Of a stretch of DNA of 64,000 nucleotides, positions 26,189-34,242 are shown piece by piece. The first letter of the stretch is position 1; every line of letters starts with the position of its first letter. The DNA is from Arthrobacter sp. H16F315. Lineage in GTDB: Bacteria; Actinomycetota; Actinomycetes; Actinomycetales; Micrococcaceae. The notes beneath the pieces were generated by a model. That model was not told the origin of the DNA. It ran no database searches and saw only the letters and a list, made by a program, of their open reading frames with translations. A program made the translations under genes and the position numbers. Where the stretch lies: NCBI RefSeq assembly GCF_024124825.1, contig NZ_JAMXSS010000005.1, positions 1 to 64,000 of the forward strand, written 5' to 3'.

Positions 26189-26218
26189 CCCCGGGACGCC
26201 CCGGGACGCCCCGGGACG
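26189..26218. repeat. Triple tandem repeat of a 10-bp unit
   Basis: CCCCGGGACG occurs three times in a row. It lies in a gene-free stretch (25928-26405) between the convergent ends of the excisionase-like gene and the minus-strand pair. Possible protein-binding iterons; nothing else is recognised in the stretch. Confidence 0.55.
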
Positions 26219-26405
26219 GGCCGGATGACTGGACGCAAAGGCAGCCCCGGGCAGGCACTGGCCGTCACGGAAACGTGGCGGCCATTCCTGCGTCCAGGGG
26301 GTCCTGGGAGGCGTGCGGTGTGGTCCGGAGCTGAGACAGCCGGCCCCGTCTTCTGGCGGAACGGGGACGGCTGTGATGGGCCCCGGGGAACGGTCCCGGT
26401 TTCTG

Positions 26406-26726
26406 CTACCCCTGTTCGATGGAAGCTTCCAGGGGGTCCCCGTGGGGCGGGGTGGCGGTGGTGGCTGCGGTGGTGCGTGCGGCTGCCTTGCGGCGGCGGC
26501 CGGCCGCGGCGGGTTCGAGTCCGAGTTTTTTGAGTTCCTCGGCGCTCCAGCCGTCTTTGGTGGCGCGCACGTAGGCGCGGTTGGCGTGGCGTTCGGCGTT
26601 GGTGAGTTGTTCTGTCAGGTCGGCCACGCGCTGGCGTGCGGTGACCAGGTCGGTGACGGATTCGATGCGGGAGTCCAGCAGTGCGCGGGCCTGGTTGCGG
26701 GTGGATTCAATGTCGTGGTTTGCCAT
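26406..26726 (-). CDS. Small coiled-coil protein near the mobilization genes
   Basis: Protein of 106 residues. Residues 1-60 form a heptad-like helix (ESTRNQARALLDSRIESVTD), followed by a WSAEELKKLGLE segment and a basic Ala/Arg/Lys-rich tail. It starts 9 bp after the helix-turn-helix gene on the same strand. Function unknown; an auxiliary DNA-binding role near the transfer origin is plausible. Confidence 0.6.
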   Translation of the reverse strand: MANHDIESTRNQARALLDSRIESVTDLVTARQRVADLTEQLTNAERHANRAYVRATKDGWSAEELKKLGLEPAAAGRRRKAAARTTAATTATPPHGDPLEASIEQG

Positions 26727-26735
26727 GGTCCAACC

Positions 26736-26975
26736 CTAGCTTCCGGCCGGGACGTTCCGGCGGCACCGGGAGCCGGGTCCGTGACCGGGAAGCCCGTGCA
26801 GGTGCGCGTTGGCCGGGTCCGCCAGCCAGTCGGCGAGGTCGCCGGTGTAGTACCCGATGCTGCGCGGTGTGAGCTGGAAGTATTCGGGTCCGATGCCGTG
26901 CCGGCGCCAGCGGCGCAGCCGCGCCACAGGGATGCCGTATTCGCGTTTCACAGTGGTCGGTGAGATGAGAGCCAT
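26736..26975 (-). CDS. Small MerR/AlpA-like DNA-binding protein
   Basis: Protein of 79 residues beginning MALISPTTVKREYGIPVARL. The helix-turn-helix segment RLRRWRRHGIGPEYFQLTPRSIGYYTGDLADWL follows the pattern of excisionase/AlpA-like regulators. ATG at 26975 is preceded by GAAAGG. It is divergent from mobC across a 415-bp region that may hold the transfer origin. Confidence 0.68.
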   Translation of the reverse strand: MALISPTTVKREYGIPVARLRRWRRHGIGPEYFQLTPRSIGYYTGDLADWLADPANAHLHGLPGHGPGSRCRRNVPAGS

Positions 26976-27390
26976 GACTGTACCTTTCGCTTGCCCACAG
27001 CCGAAGTTCCTTTCGGCACGCCCGAAAGCACTGGGCCGGTGAGGGAATTGGCCAGTCGGAGGCGCCGGAGCGTGGAATACCGGAGCGGAGCGAGGATATG
27101 CCGCGAAAGCCGGCGGTGCAGACTTGCCAAGGAAGGACCGGGCAGTAGCCTGACCAGCCGAAACGGAACGACGCAGTCGTTTTCCAGCGAGCACCGCGCG
27201 CAGCGTCCGCATCTTTCATGCCCACCCCGCGCACAGGAGCGGCAAAGCAGAAACCACGACCCGTCCGGAGCAAGCTATACGTTTACACGGGTGTAAATGG
27301 CGTGTCGCTCACGGCCCGGTGGTTGTTTGCTTGGCACACTGGCTTGTGTGGTCCCCGGGTTTCGGGGTCGCTGCGCTGGGCTGTTAAGGG
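26976..27390. other. Candidate origin of transfer upstream of mobC
   Basis: Non-coding region between the divergent MerR-like gene and the mobC-relaxase operon, the usual place for oriT. It contains a perfect inverted repeat TTTACAC (27282-27288) / GTGTAAA (27291-27297) and a shorter CCCCG/CGGGG hairpin near 27352. The nick site cannot be read directly. Confidence 0.5.
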
Positions 27391-27792
27391 ATGGGGGAGT
27401 GCGTGTCTGAGGAGAGTGCGCCGCGTTCCCGGATTTCCAAGCGACGCCGGGAGAACAAGCCTGCCGGGTCCAAGAAGCGCCGTGACTTGTGGGTCACCGT
27501 CGAGGAAGAAGCCGCCCTGGTTGCCCGTGCTGTCCGGGAGAAGGTCACGGTCCCGAACCTGCTTATCACCGCAGCTTTATCGGAGGGGTCGGAGACGCCG
27601 ACGGAGCGTAAGGCCGTGATGGCTGAACTGATGTCTATCCATACGTTGTTGGCGCGAGTGTCGAACAACGTGAACCAGATCGCCCGGCACGCCAACGCGG
27701 GGGATGAATTCCCGCAGGACGCACGCGCAGTTCTCGGGTATGTGCGCGAAGTGGCGATGCGGATTGACCGGACGATTGAGGGGCTGATGTAG
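27391..27792 (+). CDS. mobC: Mobilization protein MobC
   Basis: Protein of 133 residues. A basic start (SRISKRRRENKPAGSKKRRD) precedes a ribbon-helix-helix-like part. The conserved MobC signature LARVSNNVNQIARHAN is near residues 88-103. It is an accessory protein that binds oriT and helps the relaxase. GTG at 27403 after GGGGAG is an alternative start. The stop is 3 bp before the relaxase start, so they are cotranscribed. Confidence 0.85.
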   Translation: MGECVSEESAPRSRISKRRRENKPAGSKKRRDLWVTVEEEAALVARAVREKVTVPNLLITAALSEGSETPTERKAVMAELMSIHTLLARVSNNVNQIARHANAGDEFPQDARAVLGYVREVAMRIDRTIEGLM

Positions 27793-27795
27793 GAC

Positions 27796-29436
27796 ATGAT
27801 GCCGAACATTACCCGCGGGTCCCGGATGTCAGGTCTCCTGGTGTACCTGGCCTCCACCGATGCGGATAAGACGAAGAACTCCCACACCGACCCGCACCTG
27901 GTGGCAGGGGACGCGGCGATCATGGCCTGGTACGACGACGGGGTCCTGGACCGCGACGACGCGGTCGCGATTGCGAGGCACTTGGACCAGCCCCGCAAGG
28001 CCTTCGGCGTTGAGGTCTTGCAGAAGGATTTCCGCTGGGACCCCGTCAGAAAGGAACGCGTACCGAACGGGTACAAGGCCGCCGATGTGTGGCACTGCTC
28101 GTTGAGCCTGCGCGCCGAGGAGGGTGCCCTGACGGACCAGCAGTGGGGCGATATCGCCAATGACTTCGTGGACGCCATGGGCTTCACCGGGGCCGGCGGG
28201 AAAGCGCAGTGCCGGTGGGTTGCGGTCAACCACGGCACGAGTGAGAACGGCAACCACCACGTTCACCTTGCCGTGTCCCTGGTCCGTGAGGACGGGACCA
28301 AGGCCTCCACCCATGGTGACTACAAAAGGGCGCAGCAGACCTGCCGGGAACTGGAAACGAAGTACGGCCTCGAAGAGCTCTCCTCCGTGCACGCGACCCG
28401 TGGTTATGACCGGGCCGAGAAGGCCACCGCGGTCCGTGATGACCGCGAAATGCACCGGTCATCCCTGGCGCGGAAAGTCCGCGCCAGCGCCAGCTCCTCG
28501 GCGACCGAGGCGGAGTTCGTCCGCCGCGCCCGTGACACCGGATTGTTGGTCCGGCCCCGCTACGCGAAGAACACCACGGACGTCATCGTCGGGTACTCCG
28601 TCGCCGAACGCCCCAAACAGGGTGAGCGGCCGATCTGGTTCGGCGGCGGCACCCTCGCATCAGACCTGAAGCTCGGTGCCCTGCGCGAGGAATGGCCGGA
28701 CTCCCCGCATCTGGCAACGGAGGCCGCGGCGGAATGGAACGCCGCTGCCCGCAACAAACGCACGGTCTCCAGGACCGGCCCCGAGAACGCAACGCCACCG
28801 GCGGAAGCATGGGTGCAGTACACCCGGAACGCCACGGCACTGGCGGACCAGCTCCGCACGATTCCGCGGGATGATCACGCGACCTGGGCGAAAGCAGCGC
28901 GGGAAGTATCGGGGGCATTCGCGGCCTGGTCTTACCGGCTGGAGCCAACGCCCGGGCCGCTGGCCGCCACCGCCGCTGAACTGTCCCGCACCGCCCAGCT
29001 GCGGGCTCCCCGGCAGCACGGCAAACCCGTCGCGCTGCCGTCCATTGCGGGGACGGCGATGTTGTTCATGGCCGCGTCGAGCAAGAGTAAGACTGCAGCA
29101 CAGACTGCACTCATGGTGCAGCTGATCAACACCGCCTTTGCGGTGTATGAAATGCACGCCCAGTCCGGCCGGACGCGCGAAGCGCAGCGCATCCGCTCAG
29201 TGGTGGAGAACCAGCTGGCCCCGTTCACCGGAACCATGCCGAAGGCTGTACCAGTAGGGGCTGCACAGCAGCCCTCTGCAGAGGCCGCAGCGCCGCCCCG
29301 GGCGATCGACATTGCCCGGCGCGGCATGGTGCCGATCCGTCCGGGATCCGCGGTGCCGACGACGCTCACGCCGGCAACGCCGGCCAGGACCTACCAGCCC
29401 GGCCGACGCGACTCAGGGCCGGGCCTCGATCGATAA
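27796..29436 (+). CDS. MobA/VirD2-type relaxase
   Basis: Protein of 546 residues. The relaxase domain covers about the first 260 residues: N-terminal SGLLVYLAS with a candidate catalytic tyrosine, a WHCSLSL strand, and the metal-binding histidine motif NGNHHVHLAVSL. The C-terminal half is helical and probably connects to the transfer machinery. It nicks oriT and stays bound to the transferred strand. Together with MobC this makes the plasmid mobilizable. A coiled-coil gene follows after 29 bp. Confidence 0.88.
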   Translation: MMPNITRGSRMSGLLVYLASTDADKTKNSHTDPHLVAGDAAIMAWYDDGVLDRDDAVAIARHLDQPRKAFGVEVLQKDFRWDPVRKERVPNGYKAADVWHCSLSLRAEEGALTDQQWGDIANDFVDAMGFTGAGGKAQCRWVAVNHGTSENGNHHVHLAVSLVREDGTKASTHGDYKRAQQTCRELETKYGLEELSSVHATRGYDRAEKATAVRDDREMHRSSLARKVRASASSSATEAEFVRRARDTGLLVRPRYAKNTTDVIVGYSVAERPKQGERPIWFGGGTLASDLKLGALREEWPDSPHLATEAAAEWNAAARNKRTVSRTGPENATPPAEAWVQYTRNATALADQLRTIPRDDHATWAKAAREVSGAFAAWSYRLEPTPGPLAATAAELSRTAQLRAPRQHGKPVALPSIAGTAMLFMAASSKSKTAAQTALMVQLINTAFAVYEMHAQSGRTREAQRIRSVVENQLAPFTGTMPKAVPVGAAQQPSAEAAAPPRAIDIARRGMVPIRPGSAVPTTLTPATPARTYQPGRRDSGPGLDR

Positions 29437-29465
29437 AGACCACCACCAACTGCAAGGGGAACAGC

Positions 29466-30662
29466 ATGAGTGAATCAGATGGAATGGATGACGTCCTGGA
29501 CGGCGGACTGCGGCAGTCGCTGCTGGTCGCCTCACGTGTTGCGGAGACCTTGGCCCGACGCCGGCAGGAAGCTCAGCGGCAGCAGGAACACCAGGACGCC
29601 CAGGTGGCGCACGAAGCGCAGGCACGCCTCGCCGCTGAACGCAGCGCGGCCCACGCGGCGCTGGCACCGGTGGAGAAGGATCAGTGGTGGGACAAGGCAC
29701 AGCCCAACGACATCGCCACGGCACACGCCGTAGCGACAAGCTGGAAGGACCACGACCCGGCCGCCCTGGCAGCCTCGGAAAAAATCCGGCAGGAAGTCCT
29801 TGCCCGGTACGGCATCGACACCCACGACGTCGGCGCGGACGCCGCATACCTTGAATCGGGCATCGAAACGATCAGCGCAGAGCAGGCCCGACGCGCCGCG
29901 GCCGCCGAACACCGGAAGGGCATGGCTCTCATCGCGGCCGCCCAGGTCGAAGAACTCCGGATGAAGGCAGAGAAGTTGGCGCCGGAAATCGCACGGCACG
30001 ACGTTCCCTTCGAGTATCTGAGCAACCCGGTCATGGTCCAGACGTTGCAGGCAGCACAGGATGCCAGGACCCCGGTAGCCATCGAAGCGGCCGATGCCGC
30101 CGTGAAGGAACGCCTGTACCTGATCGGCAAAGACGGTGTAAACGGTCCCACCATCGACCAGCTGCGGGAAGAAACCACAGCGAATTTCAATGGGGCCGGC
30201 GAAGACCACTTCAAGGACGCCGCCTTCGTGGATGCCGCCAAGGACTGGCATGAAGCGAAGCTCCTGGCGGAGGGCGGCTTTACAGGCACCCAGGAGCAGC
30301 CGCTGGAGCAACGCTATGCCCGCACCGAAGCCGAACTCTTTGCCCGCATCGAAGGCATGGGGCGCGAGCTCGAAAACCGTGTCACCGGCGGCGACAGCGC
30401 ACGGGCCAACGACCAAAGGGAAAAGGCCGAGACCGCCGCCGCAGCGGAGTATGGCTCCGCCGGCCATCACCAAGCTTTCGCAGCGTCCCTGGCCGGCACC
30501 GCAAGCGAGGAACAGGTGAAGGGCAGGCTCGCAGCCGCCAGGGGTGAAGGAACGCACCCCAGCGCAGCACTCGCCCCCGGCAAAGGCCCAGCGAAGGCGC
30601 GGAAGACCAGCTCCGGCGCCACACTGGGGGCGCAGAAATCAAAAAGCGGTCCCAGCCGCTAG
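29466..30662 (+). CDS. Relaxase-linked coiled-coil protein
   Basis: Protein of 398 residues, strongly helical and Ala/Glu/Gln-rich (RRRQEAQRQQEHQDAQVAHE near residue 32). A more ordered middle contains NPVMVQTLQAAQDA; the C-terminal tail is basic. CAAGGGGAACAGC precedes ATG. Comparable proteins follow relaxase genes on other actinobacterial plasmids, suggesting a DNA-transfer accessory role. I do not recognise a named family. Confidence 0.65.
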   Translation: MSESDGMDDVLDGGLRQSLLVASRVAETLARRRQEAQRQQEHQDAQVAHEAQARLAAERSAAHAALAPVEKDQWWDKAQPNDIATAHAVATSWKDHDPAALAASEKIRQEVLARYGIDTHDVGADAAYLESGIETISAEQARRAAAAEHRKGMALIAAAQVEELRMKAEKLAPEIARHDVPFEYLSNPVMVQTLQAAQDARTPVAIEAADAAVKERLYLIGKDGVNGPTIDQLREETTANFNGAGEDHFKDAAFVDAAKDWHEAKLLAEGGFTGTQEQPLEQRYARTEAELFARIEGMGRELENRVTGGDSARANDQREKAETAAAAEYGSAGHHQAFAASLAGTASEEQVKGRLAAARGEGTHPSAALAPGKGPAKARKTSSGATLGAQKSKSGPSR

Positions 30663-30721
30663 GGCTGCCGCTTCACAGCAGCTGCCGTGCGAGCCTGAGT
30701 CTGATCGATAGGATCGAACCC

Positions 30722-31762
30722 ATGACAGACGCCCGCGACCTCGCCCTCCCCACCGGCTACTCCGACCTCCTCGGCGATCTCCAGGACCGGGTCCGGGCCA
30801 CACGCACCAAGGCACTGCGGACCGTCAACACCCAGCTGATCGAGCTGTACTGGTCCATCGGGCAGGCAGTGCGTGTACAGCAGGAGCAGCAGGGGTGGGG
30901 GAGCCAGGTCATCAGACGTCTCTCCGAGGACCTTCGTAAGGAGTTTCCGGATATGAAGGGGCTCTCAGCCCGCAACATCCAGTACATGACGACATTCGCC
31001 GGAACTTGGGCCGAGGGACCAATTGCGCAGCAGCCTGCTGCGCCATTGCCCTGGGGCCACATCATGGTCCTCCTGGACAAAAAACTCGGTCCCGCCGCCA
31101 CCCACTCCTACGCCGCCGCAGCGGTGGAGTACGGCTGGTCCCGGAACGTGCTGCTGAACATGATCATGAACAAGACCCTGGAACGCACCGGGGCCGCGCC
31201 ATCGAACTTTGCGCAGCAGCTTGCTGCGCAGGATTCCGAGCTGGCCCAGCAGGTCGCCAAAGACCCCTACAACTTCGAATTCCTGGGCCTGTCCCGCGAG
31301 GTCGCCGAACGTGACCTTGAGCAGGCCCTCATGGACCGCATCACCGACACCCTGCGGGAAATGGGGCCGGGTTTCGCGTTCGTCGGCCGGCAGGTCCACT
31401 TCGACGTCGGAGGCGACGACTTCTACCTCGACCTGCTCTTTTTCCACGTCGAGCAGCTCCGCTACTACGTCATCGAGCTGAAGACCGGCAAGTTCCAGCC
31501 CGAATACGCCGGGAAGCTGAACTTCTACATTGCCCTGGTCGATGACAGGCTCCGCCGCGAAGCCCACGCCGACACTGTCGGCATCCTGATCTGCGGCAGC
31601 AAGAACGAGCACACCGTCCGCTACAGCCTGGGACGGGCCACCTCGCCCATGGCCGTGGCATCCTATACCTACGACGCCCTGCCGGCGGAGGTCCGCAATG
31701 AACTGCCCGACGCCGGCCGGCTCACCGCGGCCCTGGACTGGACCGAGGACACGGAAGACTGA
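30722..31762 (+). CDS. yhcG: YhcG/DUF1016-type PD-(D/E)XK nuclease
   Basis: Protein of 346 residues. The N-terminal domain (IELYWSIGQAVRVQQEQQGW, later LSARNIQYM) is typical of DUF1016. The C-terminal nuclease domain shows DFYLDLLFF followed by YYVIELKTGKF, the D...ExK catalytic pattern. Family members are putative nucleases of uncertain role, often in mobile or defence contexts. It has its own short leader after the relaxase operon. Confidence 0.85.
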   Translation: MTDARDLALPTGYSDLLGDLQDRVRATRTKALRTVNTQLIELYWSIGQAVRVQQEQQGWGSQVIRRLSEDLRKEFPDMKGLSARNIQYMTTFAGTWAEGPIAQQPAAPLPWGHIMVLLDKKLGPAATHSYAAAAVEYGWSRNVLLNMIMNKTLERTGAAPSNFAQQLAAQDSELAQQVAKDPYNFEFLGLSREVAERDLEQALMDRITDTLREMGPGFAFVGRQVHFDVGGDDFYLDLLFFHVEQLRYYVIELKTGKFQPEYAGKLNFYIALVDDRLRREAHADTVGILICGSKNEHTVRYSLGRATSPMAVASYTYDALPAEVRNELPDAGRLTAALDWTEDTED

Positions 31763-31952
31763 CGACCGCGGCGGCAATGGGTACTTCGGGGACGGCGCTT
31801 TGGCACGTTGTCCGTCCGCATCCCCGGTCAAGGGGGCAGGACAAATTGCCGGGCTCCGGGCGCGGCCGGCCGGTTCCCCTCGGGGAATACCGGGGCCATG
31901 GTGTGCGTTGCAGTTCCGTCAGAGAAGAACACCAGAAAAGAGAATCACCGCA

Positions 31953-32256
31953 GTGGCAGCCGATTACGACGAAGTACGTTCCGACGTCAAGGAATCCCAG
32001 GACCGCTCCCTGGAGGCGCTGCAATCCGCCAACGCCCCGGATGCCCGCAGCGTCGTCCGCGACCTCGACGAATCCGACGCCCTGGATGACGCCATGACCC
32101 CCCGGCGGGGAGTTTGTCGCCGAGGAACTGATCGTTCAGGTGATTCCCCAGGCCGAGGACGAGTTCACCTGTTACTCCTGTTTCCTGGTCCGGCACCGGT
32201 CCCAGCTCGCGCGCGAAAAGAACGGCCACTCGTACTGCAGCGAGTGTGAAGGCTAA
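31953..32256 (+). pseudogene. DUF4193 zinc-ribbon-like protein, apparent frameshift
   Basis: Conserved actinobacterial protein of about 100 residues. GTG at 31953 gives MAADYDEVRSDVKESQDRSL and LQSANAPDARSVVRDLDESD. After MTP the frame is lost in a CCCCCC run at 32098-32103; dropping one C continues through GGEFVAEELIVQVIPQAEDE to two CxxC pairs (CYSC and CSEC). The intact ends on both sides suggest a sequence error or a recent mutation. Function of the family is unknown; the cysteines suggest metal binding. Confidence 0.75.
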
Positions 32257-32344
32257 CGCGCAGCCCCTCCCCATCCCGGAACCAATAGCAGCCTCCACGG
32301 CGTGACACAGCCCGCAGGCCAGGCATCCCGACCGGGGGAGCGGA

Positions 32345-33058
32345 TCAGCGGGCGTAAGGGGCAACGTGCCTTTCATCGTTGAAAGGTTCGAACCAGTGCT
32401 CCAGTGCCATGGGGGCGAGCCGGAGCTGCTGGTTCAATCGTTCATCGTGCTGGAAACCGTCGAGCGATCTGTCGTACAGCATGTCGCTGTCGGTGTCTTC
32501 GAGCATCCTGTCGGTGAGGATGCCCCGCCAGCCCGGGTCAAGGTCCAGGTCGTGGGTGTCTGCGGTGATCTCGACCTGGTCCAGGAGGCACCGTACGGCC
32601 AGCTCCTGGGCCACGCAGCTCGGCGGCGTCCAGCCGGCGGCCAGTTTCATGGTCATGTCAGCGGCTACGACCAGGAAACGCCGGGCAAAGAGTCCGTTGT
32701 ACTTTTCCGCGTACTGCGGCGGCAGGCCCGAGAGAACCCAGGTCCCGGTGATGTCTTCGCGCGTGATCGACTCTTTTTCCTGCAGCGTGTGGATGTCCTG
32801 AAACAGCTCATCGATGAGAATCACGGAGGCATGCCAGATGGCACCGGCCAGCAGGCGGGCGCGGCCCAGACTCCGCCGGCGGTCCTCTGCCGGAATACGG
32901 GCCATCCAGTCCAGCGTTTCGGAATCCAATCCGGCCAGGTCCTCGTCCGACAGATTCCGGCGATCCGGAATGTAGCCGAGGTCTTCCAGGCTCAGGCCCT
33001 GCAGGCGATCGGCGTCGGCGTCCAGTCCGGCAATGATCAGCTCGCGTTCCTTGTCCAT
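32345..33058 (-). CDS. Hypothetical soluble protein
   Basis: Protein of 237 residues from ATG at 33058 (MDKERELIIAGLDADADRL). It is acidic and helical, with no membrane segment or catalytic motif recognised. An upstream in-frame extension to 33154 runs into the palindromic promoter-like region and is unlikely. It is the only minus-strand gene between the mobilization block and the toxin-antitoxin island. Confidence 0.55.
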   Translation of the reverse strand: MDKERELIIAGLDADADRLQGLSLEDLGYIPDRRNLSDEDLAGLDSETLDWMARIPAEDRRRSLGRARLLAGAIWHASVILIDELFQDIHTLQEKESITREDITGTWVLSGLPPQYAEKYNGLFARRFLVVAADMTMKLAAGWTPPSCVAQELAVRCLLDQVEITADTHDLDLDPGWRGILTDRMLEDTDSDMLYDRSLDGFQHDERLNQQLRLAPMALEHWFEPFNDERHVAPYAR

Positions 33059-33137
33059 GCAGCAGATGCTATCCTGACCGCCGATGCAACGCTTTACTCC
33101 TGTGGACCAGGGAGAGGCGGGTGGACACAGCAAATGG

Positions 33138-33172
33138 TTTAGTTGAACCTTCAACTAAATTAGCTTACATAA
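33138..33172 (+). promoter_or_regulatory. Palindromic operator-like repeat, left copy
   Basis: Perfect 10-bp arms TTTAGTTGAA and TTCAACTAAA around two bases, followed by TAGCTTACATAA. Nearly the same sequence occurs at 36061-36095 in the same orientation, and weaker similarity continues for about 50 bp. The two copies bound the toxin-antitoxin/nuclease island. The palindrome resembles operators of MarR-type regulators. Confidence 0.6.
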
Positions 33173-33334
33173 CGACGGCTATCGGCACCCAAAGTACCGG
33201 AGTAGAAGTAGCTGCGACTCTCGGCGCCTCGGCGGCCAGCTGACGCCTTTGCGCGTTTCAGGATCCTAACGCTGACGAGGTGCGTCGAAGAGAACTTCAG
33301 CATGGCAGGGAGACCGACGCGCTTCCGGAGGGGG

Positions 33335-33376
33335 TAATTATGGCTTGCAGTGAATATGACCTGCATGCCATAATTA
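33335..33376 (+). promoter_or_regulatory. Inverted-repeat operator upstream of the toxin gene
   Basis: Perfect 10-bp arms TAATTATGGC (33335-33344) and GCCATAATTA (33367-33376) end 4 bp before the toxin ATG. This is the expected place for antitoxin autoregulation of a HigBA-type operon. Confidence 0.65.
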
Positions 33377-33380
33377 GTAC

Positions 33381-33770
33381 ATGATTCTCTTCTGGCCGGA
33401 CAGTTTCGATGAGCAACTCGATCGGTTGGAAGAGAAGGCTGACGCAGGAGACGAGCGGGCCGAGCTTGTCTTGGATTACACCATTGCGGCGATGGACTAT
33501 TTGCGAGGGCTGCCTGAGCCGCCCACGGAGGACTCCCTGCGCCTGAAAGAAGTGCGGCAATCAGGCCGTCATCAGGTGTGGAGGGTCGCTCACCCCTTTC
33601 ATGCCGGCATTGCAGTTCGTGTTATTTGCTGGTTCCCGCCGGGGCAGGCGACGGCGGTTGTGGCTCTGTTCTCCGGGGATAAGGCCAATATCGGGGACAT
33701 TTTCTACGACAGCGTGGGGTCGCGTGCTGATCAGATAGTTGATCTGTGGGTAGCTGGACAAGAAGACTAA
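33381..33770 (+). CDS. higB: HigB/RelE-like toxin
   Basis: Protein of 129 residues. The order of features fits the RelE/HigB superfamily of mRNA-interferase toxins: acidic N-terminal helices, LRLKEVRQSGRHQVWRVAH, and a strand-rich core (GIAVRVICWFPPGQATAVVA). It lies upstream of a helix-turn-helix antitoxin, the gene order typical of HigBA. Palindromic operator directly upstream. Base composition is lower in GC than the plasmid backbone. Assignment by fold pattern and context, not by a diagnostic active-site residue. Confidence 0.72.
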   Translation: MILFWPDSFDEQLDRLEEKADAGDERAELVLDYTIAAMDYLRGLPEPPTEDSLRLKEVRQSGRHQVWRVAHPFHAGIAVRVICWFPPGQATAVVALFSGDKANIGDIFYDSVGSRADQIVDLWVAGQED

Positions 33771-33860
33771 ATTTAATAAACCTCAAGTAATTCAAATATA
33801 AATTAATCTAAGAATACAATCTAAGAAATGTAAATCTAGTAAAAGAATGAGTTGATCCTG

Positions 33861-34211
33861 ATGGCGATTAGGGGCTTTAAGGAAGGCAACGACAGGCTTG
33901 ACCGGATGCTTAAGCGTCCAGGTGCTGCGGAACGCGTAGCGCGAATCCAAGAAGAATCTGTGCGCGCTGAGCGCGTCCATGCGATGAATCTAGCGATGAT
34001 TCGTAAAGCTGGGGATTTGACCCAGACGGATCTGGCAGAGCGCCTAGGTGTGAATCAAAGTGTCATCTCCAAGACCGAGCGTCAGCATGACATGCTTCTA
34101 TCCACGCTGCTTGAGTATCTAACTGCCGCTGGTGCCGACGAAGCGAAGGTCGTCGTTAAAGTCCGTGGTCAAGAGGTTGAGTTGGACCTCAGGACGATAC
34201 AACGTCACTAA
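33861..34211 (+). CDS. higA: XRE-family antitoxin (HigA-like)
   Basis: Protein of 116 residues from ATG at 33861 (MAIRGFKEGNDRLDRML). A Cro/C1 helix-turn-helix occupies about residues 50-90 (LTQTDLAERLGVNQSVISKT), followed by a short C-terminal strand region (VVVKVRGQEVELDL). It should neutralise the upstream toxin and repress the operon at the 33335-33376 repeat. TTG at 33852 is an alternative start. The nuclease gene begins 31 bp downstream on the same strand. Confidence 0.78.
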   Translation: MAIRGFKEGNDRLDRMLKRPGAAERVARIQEESVRAERVHAMNLAMIRKAGDLTQTDLAERLGVNQSVISKTERQHDMLLSTLLEYLTAAGADEAKVVVKVRGQEVELDLRTIQRH

Positions 34212-34242
34212 AGGAACTCGTCTAACAACATATAGAGGTGAA

